Under the pieces are notes generated by a model. It was not told where the DNA came from and made no database searches. It saw nothing but the letters and a program-made list of their open reading frames with translations. Both the position numbers and the translations under genes were made by a program. From NCBI GenBank assembly GCA_020848905.1, contig JADLHG010000020.1:72230-117236 (forward strand): a stretch of 45,007 nucleotides of DNA, written 5' to 3'. Each line of letters starts with the position of its first letter. Positions within the stretch are counted from its first letter, which is position 1. Of the stretch, positions 8,055-16,235 are shown piece by piece. The stretch is from Deltaproteobacteria bacterium. GTDB taxonomy: Bacteria; Myxococcota_A; Polyangia; GCA-2747355; JADLHG01.

Positions 8055-8558
8055 TCACCTCCCCGCGGGGCCTGGTGCGGTGCGCAGCCCCTCGAGGATG
8101 CGCGTCAGCTCCACCGGCTCGAGGCGTCCGACGAGGTAGAGCGTGAGACCTCGCGCGCTGGCGGTGGAGAGCGCGCGCCAGCCCGCGGGACAGCGGCCGC
8201 TCCGCCCTTCGCGCCAGCACGCGGCCAGCGGCGCGAGCGGAGCCGGCGGGGGCGCCTCCCCCGTGCCGAGCCAGAGCTGCGGTGGGTCTCCCGTCCGCTC
8301 GGCGAGGCCGAGCCACCATCCCGGCGTGGGCCACGTGCGATAGAAGATCTGTCCCGGGGGCCAGACGAGCGTCTCGGGCAGATACGGCGGCACCACCGGT
8401 TGCCCCGCCTCGGCGGGCAGGGCCTCGAGGCGGGCGATCGCCACCCAGCCCCGTGGCGGTCGCGGGCCGAGGACCAGGCGGTCCGTCGCGAGGAGCAGGG
8501 CGCCGAGCAGCAGGGTCCACAGCACGGCGCGGGGCAGCGGGCCGAGGTGCGCGCTCAT
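8055..8558 (-). CDS. membrane-anchored protein of unknown function, coupled to the M56-like peptidase
   Basis: A 167-residue protein whose ATG overlaps the stop of the peptidase upstream (ATGA at 8555-8558). It has one N-terminal hydrophobic helix (AVLWTLLLGALLLATDRLVLG, shown as about residues 11-31) followed by a Pro- and Trp-rich domain (PETLVWPPGQIFYRTWPTPGWW) and a C-terminal part with ARGLTLYLVG. Two Cys lie in ACWREGRSGRC. I do not recognise the family. The tight coupling suggests it works with or is a substrate of the peptidase. It converges on the response regulator with 24 bp between. Confidence 0.65.
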   Translation of the reverse strand: MSAHLGPLPRAVLWTLLLGALLLATDRLVLGPRPPRGWVAIARLEALPAEAGQPVVPPYLPETLVWPPGQIFYRTWPTPGWWLGLAERTGDPPQLWLGTGEAPPPAPLAPLAACWREGRSGRCPAGWRALSTASARGLTLYLVGRLEPVELTRILEGLRTAPGPAGR

Positions 8559-9529
8559 GGCGCGGGGATCCGCGTGGGACCGACGCTCCAGAGCAGCGCG
8601 CCGAGAAGGACGGCCGCGACTGGAAGCAAGGTCCCGAGGCGTGCGGGCAGCGCCTGTGGCTCGAGGAGGCGCTCGACCCGCGCGCGCGTCGCGGCCACCC
8701 CTGCCCGACGGAGCACCTCTCCGCGGGCCCGCTCCAGCCAGCCGCTCCCCACCTCCGGCGGAGGACGGCCCTGGAGCTTGAGCAGCACGGCGGCCAGCGC
8801 CGCGGGTCGTCGGGTCAGCTCGGCGGCGGTCGCGTCGCACGCCGCCTCGCGCAGCTCCATGAGCTGACGGAAGAGGATCAGCGCGGCCGGGCTGGCGGCC
8901 TGCGGAACCCGGAGCAGCCAGAGCACGAGGGGCCAGAGATTCCCGCCGTGGAGCAGATGCGCGAGCTCGTGGGCCACCACGCCGTCGAGCTCCTCGTCGT
9001 CGAGGTGCGCGAGCAGGCCGCGAGAGACCAGCACCTCGGGCCGGAGGAAGCCGGAGAGCGCGGCCAGCGGGCGCGCCACCTCGAGGCAGCGGACGACGGG
9101 GCGGGGGCGGTCGCGGCGAGGGCGCTTCGTTCGAGCGAGCACGGCGCCCCACACGCGCTCGGCGGAGGCCTCGAGCCGCGAGTCGAGGACGCGGGGACCG
9201 ACCAGAGCCCGCCGCCGACGCAGCGCCGGCAGGAGCTCCTGCAAAAGGAAGATCGCGGAGGTCCCGGCGAGGAGCAGGAGCAGTGAGGCGAAGAGCGGCC
9301 AGCCGGCCACGCCGAGCCGCTCTTGCCAGAGGTCCAGGCGCATCACGGCCCAGCGGTCGGGGACAGGCCACAGGCGCTGCGCGAGAAGGACGACGGGGGG
9401 CAGGCCCACGGCCAGCGTGAGGAGCCCCGCCGCGGTGCGCGGAGCGAGGGGAGCGCCCGAGCGGCGCAGCGCCACGACCCACGCGAGCGCGATCGTCCCG
9501 TGCAGGAGGTTGAGCAGCAGGAGAGTCAA
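8555..9529 (-). CDS. M56/M48-like integral membrane zinc metallopeptidase
   Basis: A 324-residue protein with about four membrane helices (about 3-20, 33-52, 77-97 and one near the C-terminus) and a cytoplasmic peptidase domain bearing the gluzincin motif HELAH (187-191). The likely third zinc ligand is in ELREAACDATA (Glu228). This is the arrangement of BlaR1/MecR1-type antirepressors, but there is no penicillin-binding sensor domain and no adjacent BlaI-type repressor. The longest frame begins at TTG 9529, with no better start upstream and only a distant GGAGG, so the start is uncertain. Its likely role is regulated proteolysis in the membrane. The 200 bp from 9530 to 9728 hold no gene that I can support. 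Confidence 0.75.
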   Translation of the reverse strand: MTLLLLNLLHGTIALAWVVALRRSGAPLAPRTAAGLLTLAVGLPPVVLLAQRLWPVPDRWAVMRLDLWQERLGVAGWPLFASLLLLLAGTSAIFLLQELLPALRRRRALVGPRVLDSRLEASAERVWGAVLARTKRPRRDRPRPVVRCLEVARPLAALSGFLRPEVLVSRGLLAHLDDEELDGVVAHELAHLLHGGNLWPLVLWLLRVPQAASPAALILFRQLMELREAACDATAAELTRRPAALAAVLLKLQGRPPPEVGSGWLERARGEVLRRAGVAATRARVERLLEPQALPARLGTLLPVAAVLLGALLWSVGPTRIPAP

Positions 9530-9728
9530 GGCGGCGGGCAGGGTTGCCGTGCCTCCGCAGGAACCGGGTCCATCGTGCCAGAGGCCTGCCCCGCAATCAA
9601 AGGCCGCCGCCTAGGTACTTTTCCGGAGGCCGCTCGGCAGCCGTACCGATAGTGGGCTTCGGGCCCCCCGATCATGCTGGGGACAGATGCGTGGGCAATG
9701 GCGCCCCGCAGCCGCAGGAGGGCCCACC

Positions 9729-10160
9729 ATGAGAGTCCACAACGTCGGTCAGAGCGTCCCGCAGGGCGTCTATCTCAGCCTCCGTCCCCTCGACGTGCAG
9801 CACGTGGGGGCCGACGGCGAGTCCCTCGAGGGTCCGGCGGGGGCGCGGTATCGTCGTCTCCCGACCCTCCTGCTCGCGGCCCTCAGCCCGCTCTTCGGCG
9901 CGGTCTTCGTGATGGCCTTCCCGTTCGTCGTGTTCGGGGCCATTGCCTGGGTCGCAGTGCGTAAGGTCACCTCTCTCGTCCGGCACGAGGCGCGCGAGCA
10001 CGCCTACCTGGTGCGCCCGGGCTTCCAGCCGCAGGCCTCGTACCTGGACCACCCGGACAAGGAGCCCACGACGGGCGCCACCGACGAGGAGCTCGAGGAC
10101 CTCGCGGACCGCGTGGACGCGCAGCGCCGTGACGAACAGAAACCGGGCGACCCGACCTGA
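9729..10160 (+). CDS. small membrane protein at the head of a cytochrome cluster
   Basis: I chose ATG 9729 because a GGAGG site (about 9717-9721) precedes it; an in-frame ATG at 9687 lacks one. The 143-residue product has a soluble N-terminal segment, a hydrophobic hairpin (TLLLAALSPLFGAVFVMAF and FVVFGAIAWVAV) and an acidic C-terminal tail rich in Glu/Asp. No haem motif or known domain is visible. It is 49 bp upstream of the nine-haem cytochrome and in the same direction, so it may be an assembly or anchoring subunit. Confidence 0.65.
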   Translation: MRVHNVGQSVPQGVYLSLRPLDVQHVGADGESLEGPAGARYRRLPTLLLAALSPLFGAVFVMAFPFVVFGAIAWVAVRKVTSLVRHEAREHAYLVRPGFQPQASYLDHPDKEPTTGATDEELEDLADRVDAQRRDEQKPGDPT

Positions 10161-10209
10161 AGCGGTGCCTCGGTTTGCGCGGGTCTTCAACGCTGAAGAG
10201 GAGCTCGTC

Positions 10210-11355
10210 ATGAGGTACATCGATCGCCAGCGTCGCGCGCGCAGCCGGGCGAACGGTCGCCTGCGCTTCGGCCTCACCGTCCTCGTCCTCGGGCTGTCCG
10301 CGGGTCCGCTCGCGGCGGCTCCCGCGGAGCCGGTGGTCCGCGAGAAGCCCACCGTGCCGGCCCGCAAGGGCGTCACGGAGCCGTGCCTCGAGTGCCACGA
10401 AGGGGAGGGGGAGGAGGTCTCCTTCCCCGACGGGTCCAAGATCTCTACGGGCATTGACGTCGCCGCGTGGGGCCGCTCGGTGCACAGCCGCAAGCTCGGC
10501 TGCACCGACTGCCACCGCCAGCTCGGCGAGCACCCGCATCCGCAGCGCCGGGACGCGAGCGCCCGCGCCTATCGCCTGGCGCAGTCGCAGGGGTGCAAGC
10601 GCTGCCACTACGCCTACTACACGCGCGTTCTCGACGGGATTCACTACGCCGAGCTGAAGAAGGGGTCGGCCAAGGCTCCCTCCTGCGTGGACTGCCACGG
10701 CGCCCACGACACGCTGGACCCCCGGCGTCCGCGCCTGGCCATCAGCGAGCGGTGCGCGGGCTGCCACGCCAAGGTCGCGCGGGCCTACGGGCGCTCGGTG
10801 CACGGGCGCGCGCTCCGCGAGGGAAACCTGCAGGCCCAGCAGGACGTGCCGGTCTGCACCGACTGCCACGGGGCCCATGCCATCGCGGATCCCCGACGCG
10901 CCGAGTTCCGCCTCACCTCGCACCTGCTCTGCGCCGAGTGCCACAGCGACGAGAAGCGCATGAAGCGCTATCGCCTGAGCTCGGCGGTGACCACCACCTA
11001 CCTCGACGACTTTCATGGGCGCTCGACGGCGCTCTACGCCAGGGGCGCGGGCGCGCCCACGCAGGCCATGGCCACCTGCATCGACTGCCACGGGGCGCAC
11101 GACATCGCGCGCTTCGACCGCCAGGGGACGGCGAGCGCGGTGCGCGAGCGCGTGGTGGTGCTCTGTCGTCGGTGTCACAAGACCGCCACCCCCGCCTTCG
11201 CCGCGGCCTGGCTCTCGCACTATCCGCCGACCCTGGCCCGCGCGCCGCTCGTCTGGGGCGTGAAGTGGGGCTATCGCATCCTGATCCCGCTGATCATGAG
11301 CGCCCTGGTGCTGCACATCCTCCTGCACCTCTGGCGCGTTCGCAGTGGTCGATGA
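10210..11355 (+). CDS. nine-haem (nonahaem) c-type cytochrome, membrane anchored
   Basis: A 381-residue protein starting at ATG 10210 after GAGGAG. A long-N-region signal peptide (GLTVLVLGLSAGPLAAAPA, about 22-40) directs export. Nine CxxCH motifs follow: CLECH, CTDCH, CKRCH, CVDCH, CAGCH, CTDCH, CAECH, CIDCH and CRRCH. Three of them occur in repeated CxDCHGAH blocks, so the protein grew by internal duplication. Many other His residues can serve as distal ligands. A C-terminal helix (LIPLIMSALVLHILLHLW) anchors it in the membrane. It overlaps or abuts the b-type cytochrome gene downstream (first possible start at 11352 overlaps its stop). I infer an electron wire taking quinol electrons from that cytochrome b to an unknown periplasmic partner. 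Confidence 0.9.
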   Translation: MRYIDRQRRARSRANGRLRFGLTVLVLGLSAGPLAAAPAEPVVREKPTVPARKGVTEPCLECHEGEGEEVSFPDGSKISTGIDVAAWGRSVHSRKLGCTDCHRQLGEHPHPQRRDASARAYRLAQSQGCKRCHYAYYTRVLDGIHYAELKKGSAKAPSCVDCHGAHDTLDPRRPRLAISERCAGCHAKVARAYGRSVHGRALREGNLQAQQDVPVCTDCHGAHAIADPRRAEFRLTSHLLCAECHSDEKRMKRYRLSSAVTTTYLDDFHGRSTALYARGAGAPTQAMATCIDCHGAHDIARFDRQGTASAVRERVVVLCRRCHKTATPAFAAAWLSHYPPTLARAPLVWGVKWGYRILIPLIMSALVLHILLHLWRVRSGR

Positions 11356-11369
11356 GAAGGGAGACTCCC

Positions 11370-12209
11370 ATGCGTGCAGAGATCCTTCGCAAGACTCCCG
11401 CCGGGGAAACGCAGATCCAGCGCTTCTCTCCGCTCCGCCGCGCGGAGCACGTCCTCGTGACCGTGACCTTCGTGGTCCTGGTGGTGACGGGTTTCCCGCA
11501 GAAGCTCTACGGCGACGGTTCGGTCTGGCTGCTCGCGGCGATGGGCGGCCTCGATCACGTGCGCCTGATCCACCGCATCGCCGGGGTGGTGTTCTCGCTC
11601 CACGCCGCCGTGCACCTGCTGGCGATTCTGGTGGGGCTCGTCACCCGGCGGATGCGACCCTCCCTGCTCCCGGTGCCGCAGGACCTGCGGGACGCCTGGC
11701 GGAACCTCCTCTATTACCTCGGCGCGCGCCGTCGCCCGCCCGCGCTGCCCAAGTTCGACTACCGGCAGAAGTTCGAGTACATGGGGCTCCTCCTCGGCGG
11801 CCTGGTGATGATCTTCTCCGGCCTCGCGCTGATGTACCCGACCCTGGTGGCCAGCTGGCTGCCGGGACAGCTCATCCCCGCCGCGCGCGTGGCCCACTCC
11901 AACGAGGCGCTCCTGGCGCTCCTCGTGCTGGTGGTCTGGCACGTCTACGGGGCGCACCTCTCGCCGGACGTCTTCCCGCTCGACCGCAGCATCTTCACGG
12001 GCTACGTCTCGAAGGAGCACCTGCGCAAGCACCACGGGCGGGAGTACGAGCGCATCTTCGGGGAGCCGGCCGAGCCGGCCGCGATGCCCGCGACGACGGA
12101 GCCGGCCGCGACGCCCGCGACGCCCGAGCCGGCCGCGATGCCCGCGACGACCGAGCCGGCCGAGCCGGCCGCGACGCCCGCGACGGAGAGCTCACCCGCG
12201 CGCCGCTGA
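11370..12209 (+). CDS. b-type cytochrome, formate dehydrogenase gamma / thiosulfate reductase type
   Basis: A 279-residue integral membrane protein with four helices (about 25-43, 65-88, 130-150, 170-195). Conserved His residues for haem b lie in RRAEHV, LIHRIAGVVFSLHAAVH, ARVAHSNE and VVWHVYGAH. I prefer ATG 11370 because AAGGGAG lies 6 nt upstream; ATG 11352 overlaps the preceding stop and is possible. The family transfers electrons between quinones and a periplasmic redox partner, here most likely the nine-haem cytochrome encoded directly upstream. The last 50 residues are Pro/Ala/Thr/Glu repeats (PAAMPATTEPAATPATPE), an added low-complexity tail not typical of the family. Confidence 0.85.
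   Translation: MRAEILRKTPAGETQIQRFSPLRRAEHVLVTVTFVVLVVTGFPQKLYGDGSVWLLAAMGGLDHVRLIHRIAGVVFSLHAAVHLLAILVGLVTRRMRPSLLPVPQDLRDAWRNLLYYLGARRRPPALPKFDYRQKFEYMGLLLGGLVMIFSGLALMYPTLVASWLPGQLIPAARVAHSNEALLALLVLVVWHVYGAHLSPDVFPLDRSIFTGYVSKEHLRKHHGREYERIFGEPAEPAAMPATTEPAATPATPEPAAMPATTEPAEPAATPATESSPARR
12063..12186 (+). repeat. in-frame tandem repeats in the cytochrome b tail
   Basis: Four imperfect copies of a 27- to 36-bp unit (GAGCCGGCCGCGAYGCCCGC core) encode EPAAMPATT / EPAATPATP-like segments. The units are in frame, so copy-number change would alter tail length only. Confidence 0.75.
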
Positions 12210-12228
12210 CCTCTGTCGGAGGCCCTTC

Positions 12229-13281
12229 TTACCAGAGGCTGTCGTGGTCCTCGCAGAGGCCGAAGAGCTGCTCGATGGCCAGCGTCTCGCCGCGGAAACG
12301 CACCGTGCCGGTGAAGGCGCCGTAGGGCTGGTGGAAGACCGACCGGATGAGGCCGAGCTTCAGGCTCTGCTTGCGCTCCCCTTGCGGCCGGAAGGTGAGC
12401 TCCACGCTGCCGCAGCTCGTCTCGAGCTTCCACGGGGCGAGCACGTTCTTCTCGTTGAAGGAGAAGCGCGCGGCGCCGAGCGGCTCGACCTCTCCGTCGC
12501 ACCAGACCGCGTTCTCGTTCCACCGCTCGTCGTCGGTGACCACGTTCTTGGTGAGGTTCAGCGCGAGGAGCCGGCCCCGCGCGTCGCGGCCGGCGAAGGT
12601 GGCCCAGCGCCAGAAGGTGTGGTGCGGGTAGTGCGCCTTGTGCACGTCCAGAATCGCGCACGAGGTCTCGGGGGAGGCGCGCAGCCGTTCGCCGCCGATC
12701 GAGAGCTCCCCTTCGAGCGGGAGCGCCACCTTGTGCGAGTACATGAAGCGGCCTTCGCCCAGCGGCAGGCACACCACGAGCGGGTTGATCTCGCCGAGCG
12801 TGTCGAGGCAGCGCAGCCGCCCCCGCACCTCGGGGCGCCCCTTGCCCCCGTCGATCTCGAGCCCGAGCTCGTGCTCCCCCTGCGCGAGGCGGCTCGCGAG
12901 TTCTACCTGATAGCCGCGACTGCGCACGTGTCCGGTGCTGAGCCAGAGATCTTCCGGAACGTGCAAATCGAGCAGGGGCCCGAGCCGCGCGTGCTCGGCC
13001 GAGCGATTGGTGCGACGGTCCACGACGAAGCACCAGCTCGTGCGGAGATAGCCCGTGTCCACCACGGCCAGCCCGACGAAGGCCTCGGGCAGGATCAGCG
13101 CGTAGTGGTGCCAGCTCTTGAGCCGCAGGCGGGCCAGCGGGTGCGGGAGCCGCAGCCCGCACACCGTGGGCTGCGCCGCCTCGAGGTTGGCCGAGCCGAC
13201 GGGGGCCGAAAAGACGCCGGCGACGACCTTCCCCGAGGGATCGACGAGGCACGAGGGGACAGCGCTTATCTGGGCGGGCAT
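12229..13281 (-). CDS. DUF2804 family protein
   Basis: A 350-residue soluble protein. The stretch HKAHYPHHTFWRWATFAG (about 215-232) and the later LALNLTKNVV and FSFNEKNVLAPW are the hallmarks I recognise for the DUF2804 family, whose biochemical role is unknown. The C-terminal VFHQPYGAFTGTVRF and FGLCEDHDSLW also fit. There is no signal peptide or membrane helix. It converges on the cytochrome b gene with 19 bp between and is not co-directional with it. Confidence 0.8.
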   Translation of the reverse strand: MPAQISAVPSCLVDPSGKVVAGVFSAPVGSANLEAAQPTVCGLRLPHPLARLRLKSWHHYALILPEAFVGLAVVDTGYLRTSWCFVVDRRTNRSAEHARLGPLLDLHVPEDLWLSTGHVRSRGYQVELASRLAQGEHELGLEIDGGKGRPEVRGRLRCLDTLGEINPLVVCLPLGEGRFMYSHKVALPLEGELSIGGERLRASPETSCAILDVHKAHYPHHTFWRWATFAGRDARGRLLALNLTKNVVTDDERWNENAVWCDGEVEPLGAARFSFNEKNVLAPWKLETSCGSVELTFRPQGERKQSLKLGLIRSVFHQPYGAFTGTVRFRGETLAIEQLFGLCEDHDSLW

Positions 13282-13365
13282 CTCGAACCTCCGCGACGGG
13301 TCACGAACGTAGCACGAGGAATGCTAGACTGGCTCCTCACCATCGAGGGTGAAAGGGAGCGAGCG

Positions 13366-13590
13366 ATGCGGATGCGAAGCTGGATCACGGGCGTTGCGCT
13401 GTGCGGTTTCGGGCTGACCACGGGGGCCTCGGCCTCTGCCGACGAGGGGGCGCCAAAGTCCGCGAGCCCGACGGAGCTCAAGGATGTAGCCAAGAAGGCT
13501 TCCCCCGAGGACAAGAGCCCGGCCAAGAAGACGCCGGCCAAGAAGAAGAAGCCGAACTCGAAGGGCATCAGCACCGAACCGGTGCCGTAG
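13366..13590 (+). CDS. small exported lysine-rich protein
   Basis: A 74-residue product; ATG 13366 is preceded by GGGAG at 13355-13359, and ATG 13372 is an alternative. A signal peptide (SWITGVALCGFGLTTGASASA) is followed by a hydrophilic tail with repeated Lys/Pro (KSPAKKTPAKKKKPNSKG), similar in flavour to histone-H1-like tails but exported. No family is recognised. The frame is supported by the clear signal peptide and ribosome site. The 220 bp after it (13591-13810) hold no gene; a short hairpin CCGGGGT/ACCCCCGG (13782-13801) lies just before the next start. Confidence 0.55.
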   Translation: MRMRSWITGVALCGFGLTTGASASADEGAPKSASPTELKDVAKKASPEDKSPAKKTPAKKKKPNSKGISTEPVP

Positions 13591-13810
13591 CTGCCGCCGG
13601 AGAGGCCGCGGGCCCCTTGGGCCCAGCCGAGCGCAAGGGGCTGGCTACAGTGGTCGGGCGCGCTGGGGGCTGCTCGGGCCTGGCCCGCGCCAGGGCCGCC
13701 GGCTTCGTGGGGCGGAGCCTTTGATTCCGGTCGATTACGTGCCTGCCGTGACGCGGAGAAAGAGCACGCTTGTTGCATGACCCGGGGTGATTGACCCCCG
13801 GAAGCGTCGG

Positions 13811-14617
13811 ATGAAGAAGGCATCGCTGGTCATCGCCGTGTGTGGCGCCGTGTGCACCGCCGCTGCGCTGCCGGGCGAGGCCCGTGCGGATGGGTTCCGC
13901 CGCTTCATCGCGGGCGGCCTCGAAGCGTTGCTCGGCTTCCGCCCGCGCGCCGGCGGCTCGGCGAGCGCAGCGCCGAGCGTCCAGCCGAGCGAGCTGAAGA
14001 ACACCTACTACCTGCTTCGGCACGGCGAGAGCACTGGCAACGTGAAGGGCGTCATCTCGTGCGGCCTGCCCGCGCTCTTCGGGCATGGCCTCACGGCGCT
14101 GGGCCTGACCCAGGCCCAGGTGGCCGGCGAGCGGTCTCCGCTGCCCGAGGACACCCTCATCATTTCTTCCCCGCTCAAGCGTGCGCGCCAGACGGCGAAG
14201 CTCTTTCGCCGCGCCGCCGGCATCAGCGGCGCGGTGGCGCTCGACTGGAACTTGAGGGAGCGGGGCTTCGGCACGCTGAACGGATCGCTCTACGCGGACT
14301 ACGACCGGGTGCGCGAGGCAGACGTGCTGAGGCAGCAGCAGGGCGTCATCGGGCCGAACGACGAGCCCTCGCTGGAGGCGCGCGGCGTCGAGTCGTTCGC
14401 CAGCGTTCAAGGACGCACGGCGGGTCTCATCGCGGACCTCGAGCGCAGGTATCAGGGGCGCACCATCTTGCTCGTGGCCCACGACAACACCGCGAAGGCC
14501 CTGTTTACCCTCCTTCCTGCCGCGCACGCGCTCAGCCATCGCGCCCTCAAGATCTCCAACGGACAGATCTATCCGCTCAGCGAGGCTTCGCTGCGCCAGG
14601 TCATGAAGGGGAATTGA
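13811..14617 (+). CDS. exported histidine phosphatase family protein
   Basis: A 268-residue member of the histidine phosphatase (phosphoglycerate mutase-like) superfamily. ATG 13811 gives a clean signal peptide (MKKASLVIAVCGAVCTAAA … ARA), so I prefer it to the in-frame ATG at 13787. The catalytic RHGES is at 70-74 with His71 as nucleophile; SSPLKRARQTA is the second conserved stretch; the downstream His is in LLVAHDNTAK. The family dephosphorylates small molecules or proteins through a phosphohistidine; the substrate is not evident. Export suggests a periplasmic phosphatase. It converges on the aldehyde dehydrogenase with 12 bp between. Confidence 0.85.
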   Translation: MKKASLVIAVCGAVCTAAALPGEARADGFRRFIAGGLEALLGFRPRAGGSASAAPSVQPSELKNTYYLLRHGESTGNVKGVISCGLPALFGHGLTALGLTQAQVAGERSPLPEDTLIISSPLKRARQTAKLFRRAAGISGAVALDWNLRERGFGTLNGSLYADYDRVREADVLRQQQGVIGPNDEPSLEARGVESFASVQGRTAGLIADLERRYQGRTILLVAHDNTAKALFTLLPAAHALSHRALKISNGQIYPLSEASLRQVMKGN

Positions 14618-14629
14618 GCGCGGCGCGGG

Positions 14630-16090
14630 CTACTTGCGCAGGATGAGCTTGAGCAGGGCGTCGATCACGCGGCCATACGGCGGGTGAAAGACGCGGCTCG
14701 CGTTGATGCGCGCCTGGTCGAAGACGGGCTTGGCCTTGGAGAAGTTCTGGAAGCCGAAGAAGCCGTGGTAGGCACCCATGCCGCTCGCGCCGACGCCGCC
14801 GAAGGGGAGCGTGGACTGCAGCGCGTGCATCATGGTCGAGTTCACGCACGCGCCGCCCGAGATGGTGCTCCCGAGCACGCGCTCGGCCGTGGCCTTCTCC
14901 TTGGTGAAGACGTAGAGCGCGAGCGGCCTCGCCCGGGCGTTCACGTAGGCCAGGGCGTCGTCCAGGCGCACGTAGGGGACGAGGGGCAGGATCGGCCCGA
15001 AGAGCTCCTCCTGCAGGACGGTCATCTCGTCGGTCGCGCGGAGCACGGCCACCGGCGGCAGCTTGCGCGTGCGACGGACCTGCGCCTCGTCGAGCGGCGA
15101 GAGCGGGACCACCTCGGCCCCCTTGCCGCGCGCGTCGGCGAGGTGCGCGAGCAGGCGGCCGAGGTGCTGCTCGTTGACCGCGCTCGTGTAGTCCGGGTTC
15201 TCGTAGATCGACGGGTAGCAGCGCTGGACCACCTTGCGCGCGAGCTCGAGGAAGCGGACCTCTTGCCCCTCGGGCAGGAGCACGTAGTCGGGCGCGATGC
15301 AGACCTGGCCGCCGTTGAAGAGCTTGCCCACCAGGATGTCGGTCACCGTGGCCTCGGTCAGGCGGTCGGCGCAGACGATGGCCGGCGACTTGCCTCCGAG
15401 CTCGAGCGTCACGGGGGTCAGGTTGTCCGCGGCCGCTCGCATGACCTTCTTGCCGATGCGCGTGCCCCCCGTGAAGAGCAGGTGATCGAAGGGGAGCGCG
15501 GCGAAGGACTCGGCCACCTGCGGGCCGCCCGTGACCACCGCGACCTCGTCGGAGCGGAAGGCCTGCTCCACCATGCGGCGCACGAGCTCCGAGCAGGCCG
15601 GCGTGAGCTCCGAGGGCTTGATGAGCGCCCGGTTGCCGGCGGCGAGGATGTCCACGAGCGGCCCGAAGGTCAGGTCGAAGGGGAAGTTCCACGGCGCGAG
15701 GATCCCCACCACGCCGAGCGGCTGGTACATGATCCGGTTCTGCGCCAGGCCGAAGAGCAGGCGGTCCACCGGCTGCGCCTGCGGCGTGACCCATTCCTTC
15801 AGGTGCGACAGCGTGTGCCGCGCCTTGAGCAAGACGGGCAAGACGTCGCCCACCATCGTGACCTGACGCGGTCGGCAGCCGAAGTCCGTCGCCGCGGCGT
15901 CGCACATCGCCTGCTGGTGGTCCGCCACCACGGCGAGCACCGCCTCGACCCGCTCCTTGCGCGTCTTGTACGAGGGCGTCATGTCCCCCTGGTAGCCGCG
16001 CCGCAGCGTGTCGTAGGTCGCCCACAGGCGATCCACGTGACCCGTGCTGTCGATCGTTCCCCCTCGGAAGTCCGTCGTCACCCCAGCCAT
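14630..16090 (-). CDS. aldehyde dehydrogenase, coniferyl-aldehyde dehydrogenase type
   Basis: A 486-residue NAD(P)-dependent aldehyde dehydrogenase, oxidising aldehydes to acids. Visible motifs: APWNFPFDL with Asn135, LFTGGTRIGK, the general base Glu230 in LELGGKSP, and the nucleophile Cys264 in GGQVCIAPDYV. The C(V/I)APDYV sequence and PFGGVGASGMGAYHG near the end are typical of the coniferyl aldehyde / fatty aldehyde branch. The C-terminal LLKLILRK is a short hydrophobic and basic end that may touch the membrane. GGGAGG lies 7 nt before the ATG. It stands alone, with no aromatic-degradation genes nearby, so substrate choice is open. Confidence 0.92.
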   Translation of the reverse strand: MAGVTTDFRGGTIDSTGHVDRLWATYDTLRRGYQGDMTPSYKTRKERVEAVLAVVADHQQAMCDAAATDFGCRPRQVTMVGDVLPVLLKARHTLSHLKEWVTPQAQPVDRLLFGLAQNRIMYQPLGVVGILAPWNFPFDLTFGPLVDILAAGNRALIKPSELTPACSELVRRMVEQAFRSDEVAVVTGGPQVAESFAALPFDHLLFTGGTRIGKKVMRAAADNLTPVTLELGGKSPAIVCADRLTEATVTDILVGKLFNGGQVCIAPDYVLLPEGQEVRFLELARKVVQRCYPSIYENPDYTSAVNEQHLGRLLAHLADARGKGAEVVPLSPLDEAQVRRTRKLPPVAVLRATDEMTVLQEELFGPILPLVPYVRLDDALAYVNARARPLALYVFTKEKATAERVLGSTISGGACVNSTMMHALQSTLPFGGVGASGMGAYHGFFGFQNFSKAKPVFDQARINASRVFHPPYGRVIDALLKLILRK

Positions 16091-16235
16091 CTCACACCCT
16101 CCCGTCTTGCGGTTGTGCGGAACGCTCGCCGTCTGGCGCCCGCTTTCGGCGCGCAGCCTAGCGCAATCGAACGGAGCGAGATAGGAGGCGGCGGGGAGGC
16201 CTTTGGATCCTGGCAGTTGCGGGAGCGGCGAAGGC

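Noticed and set aside
8056-8077. A terminator between the response regulator and the convergent gene
   Set aside because: The CACC…GGTG/CCCCGCGGGG hairpin lies inside the last codons of the minus-strand gene and has no T-run.
8555-9529. A beta-lactam-sensing BlaR1
   Set aside because: The penicillin-binding sensor domain is missing, the protein ends shortly after the last helix, and no BlaI-type gene is adjacent.
9526-9573. A 15-residue upstream ORF whose stop overlaps the TTG start of the M56-like gene
   Set aside because: No ribosome site precedes it and the product has no recognisable pattern; the overlap is likely chance.
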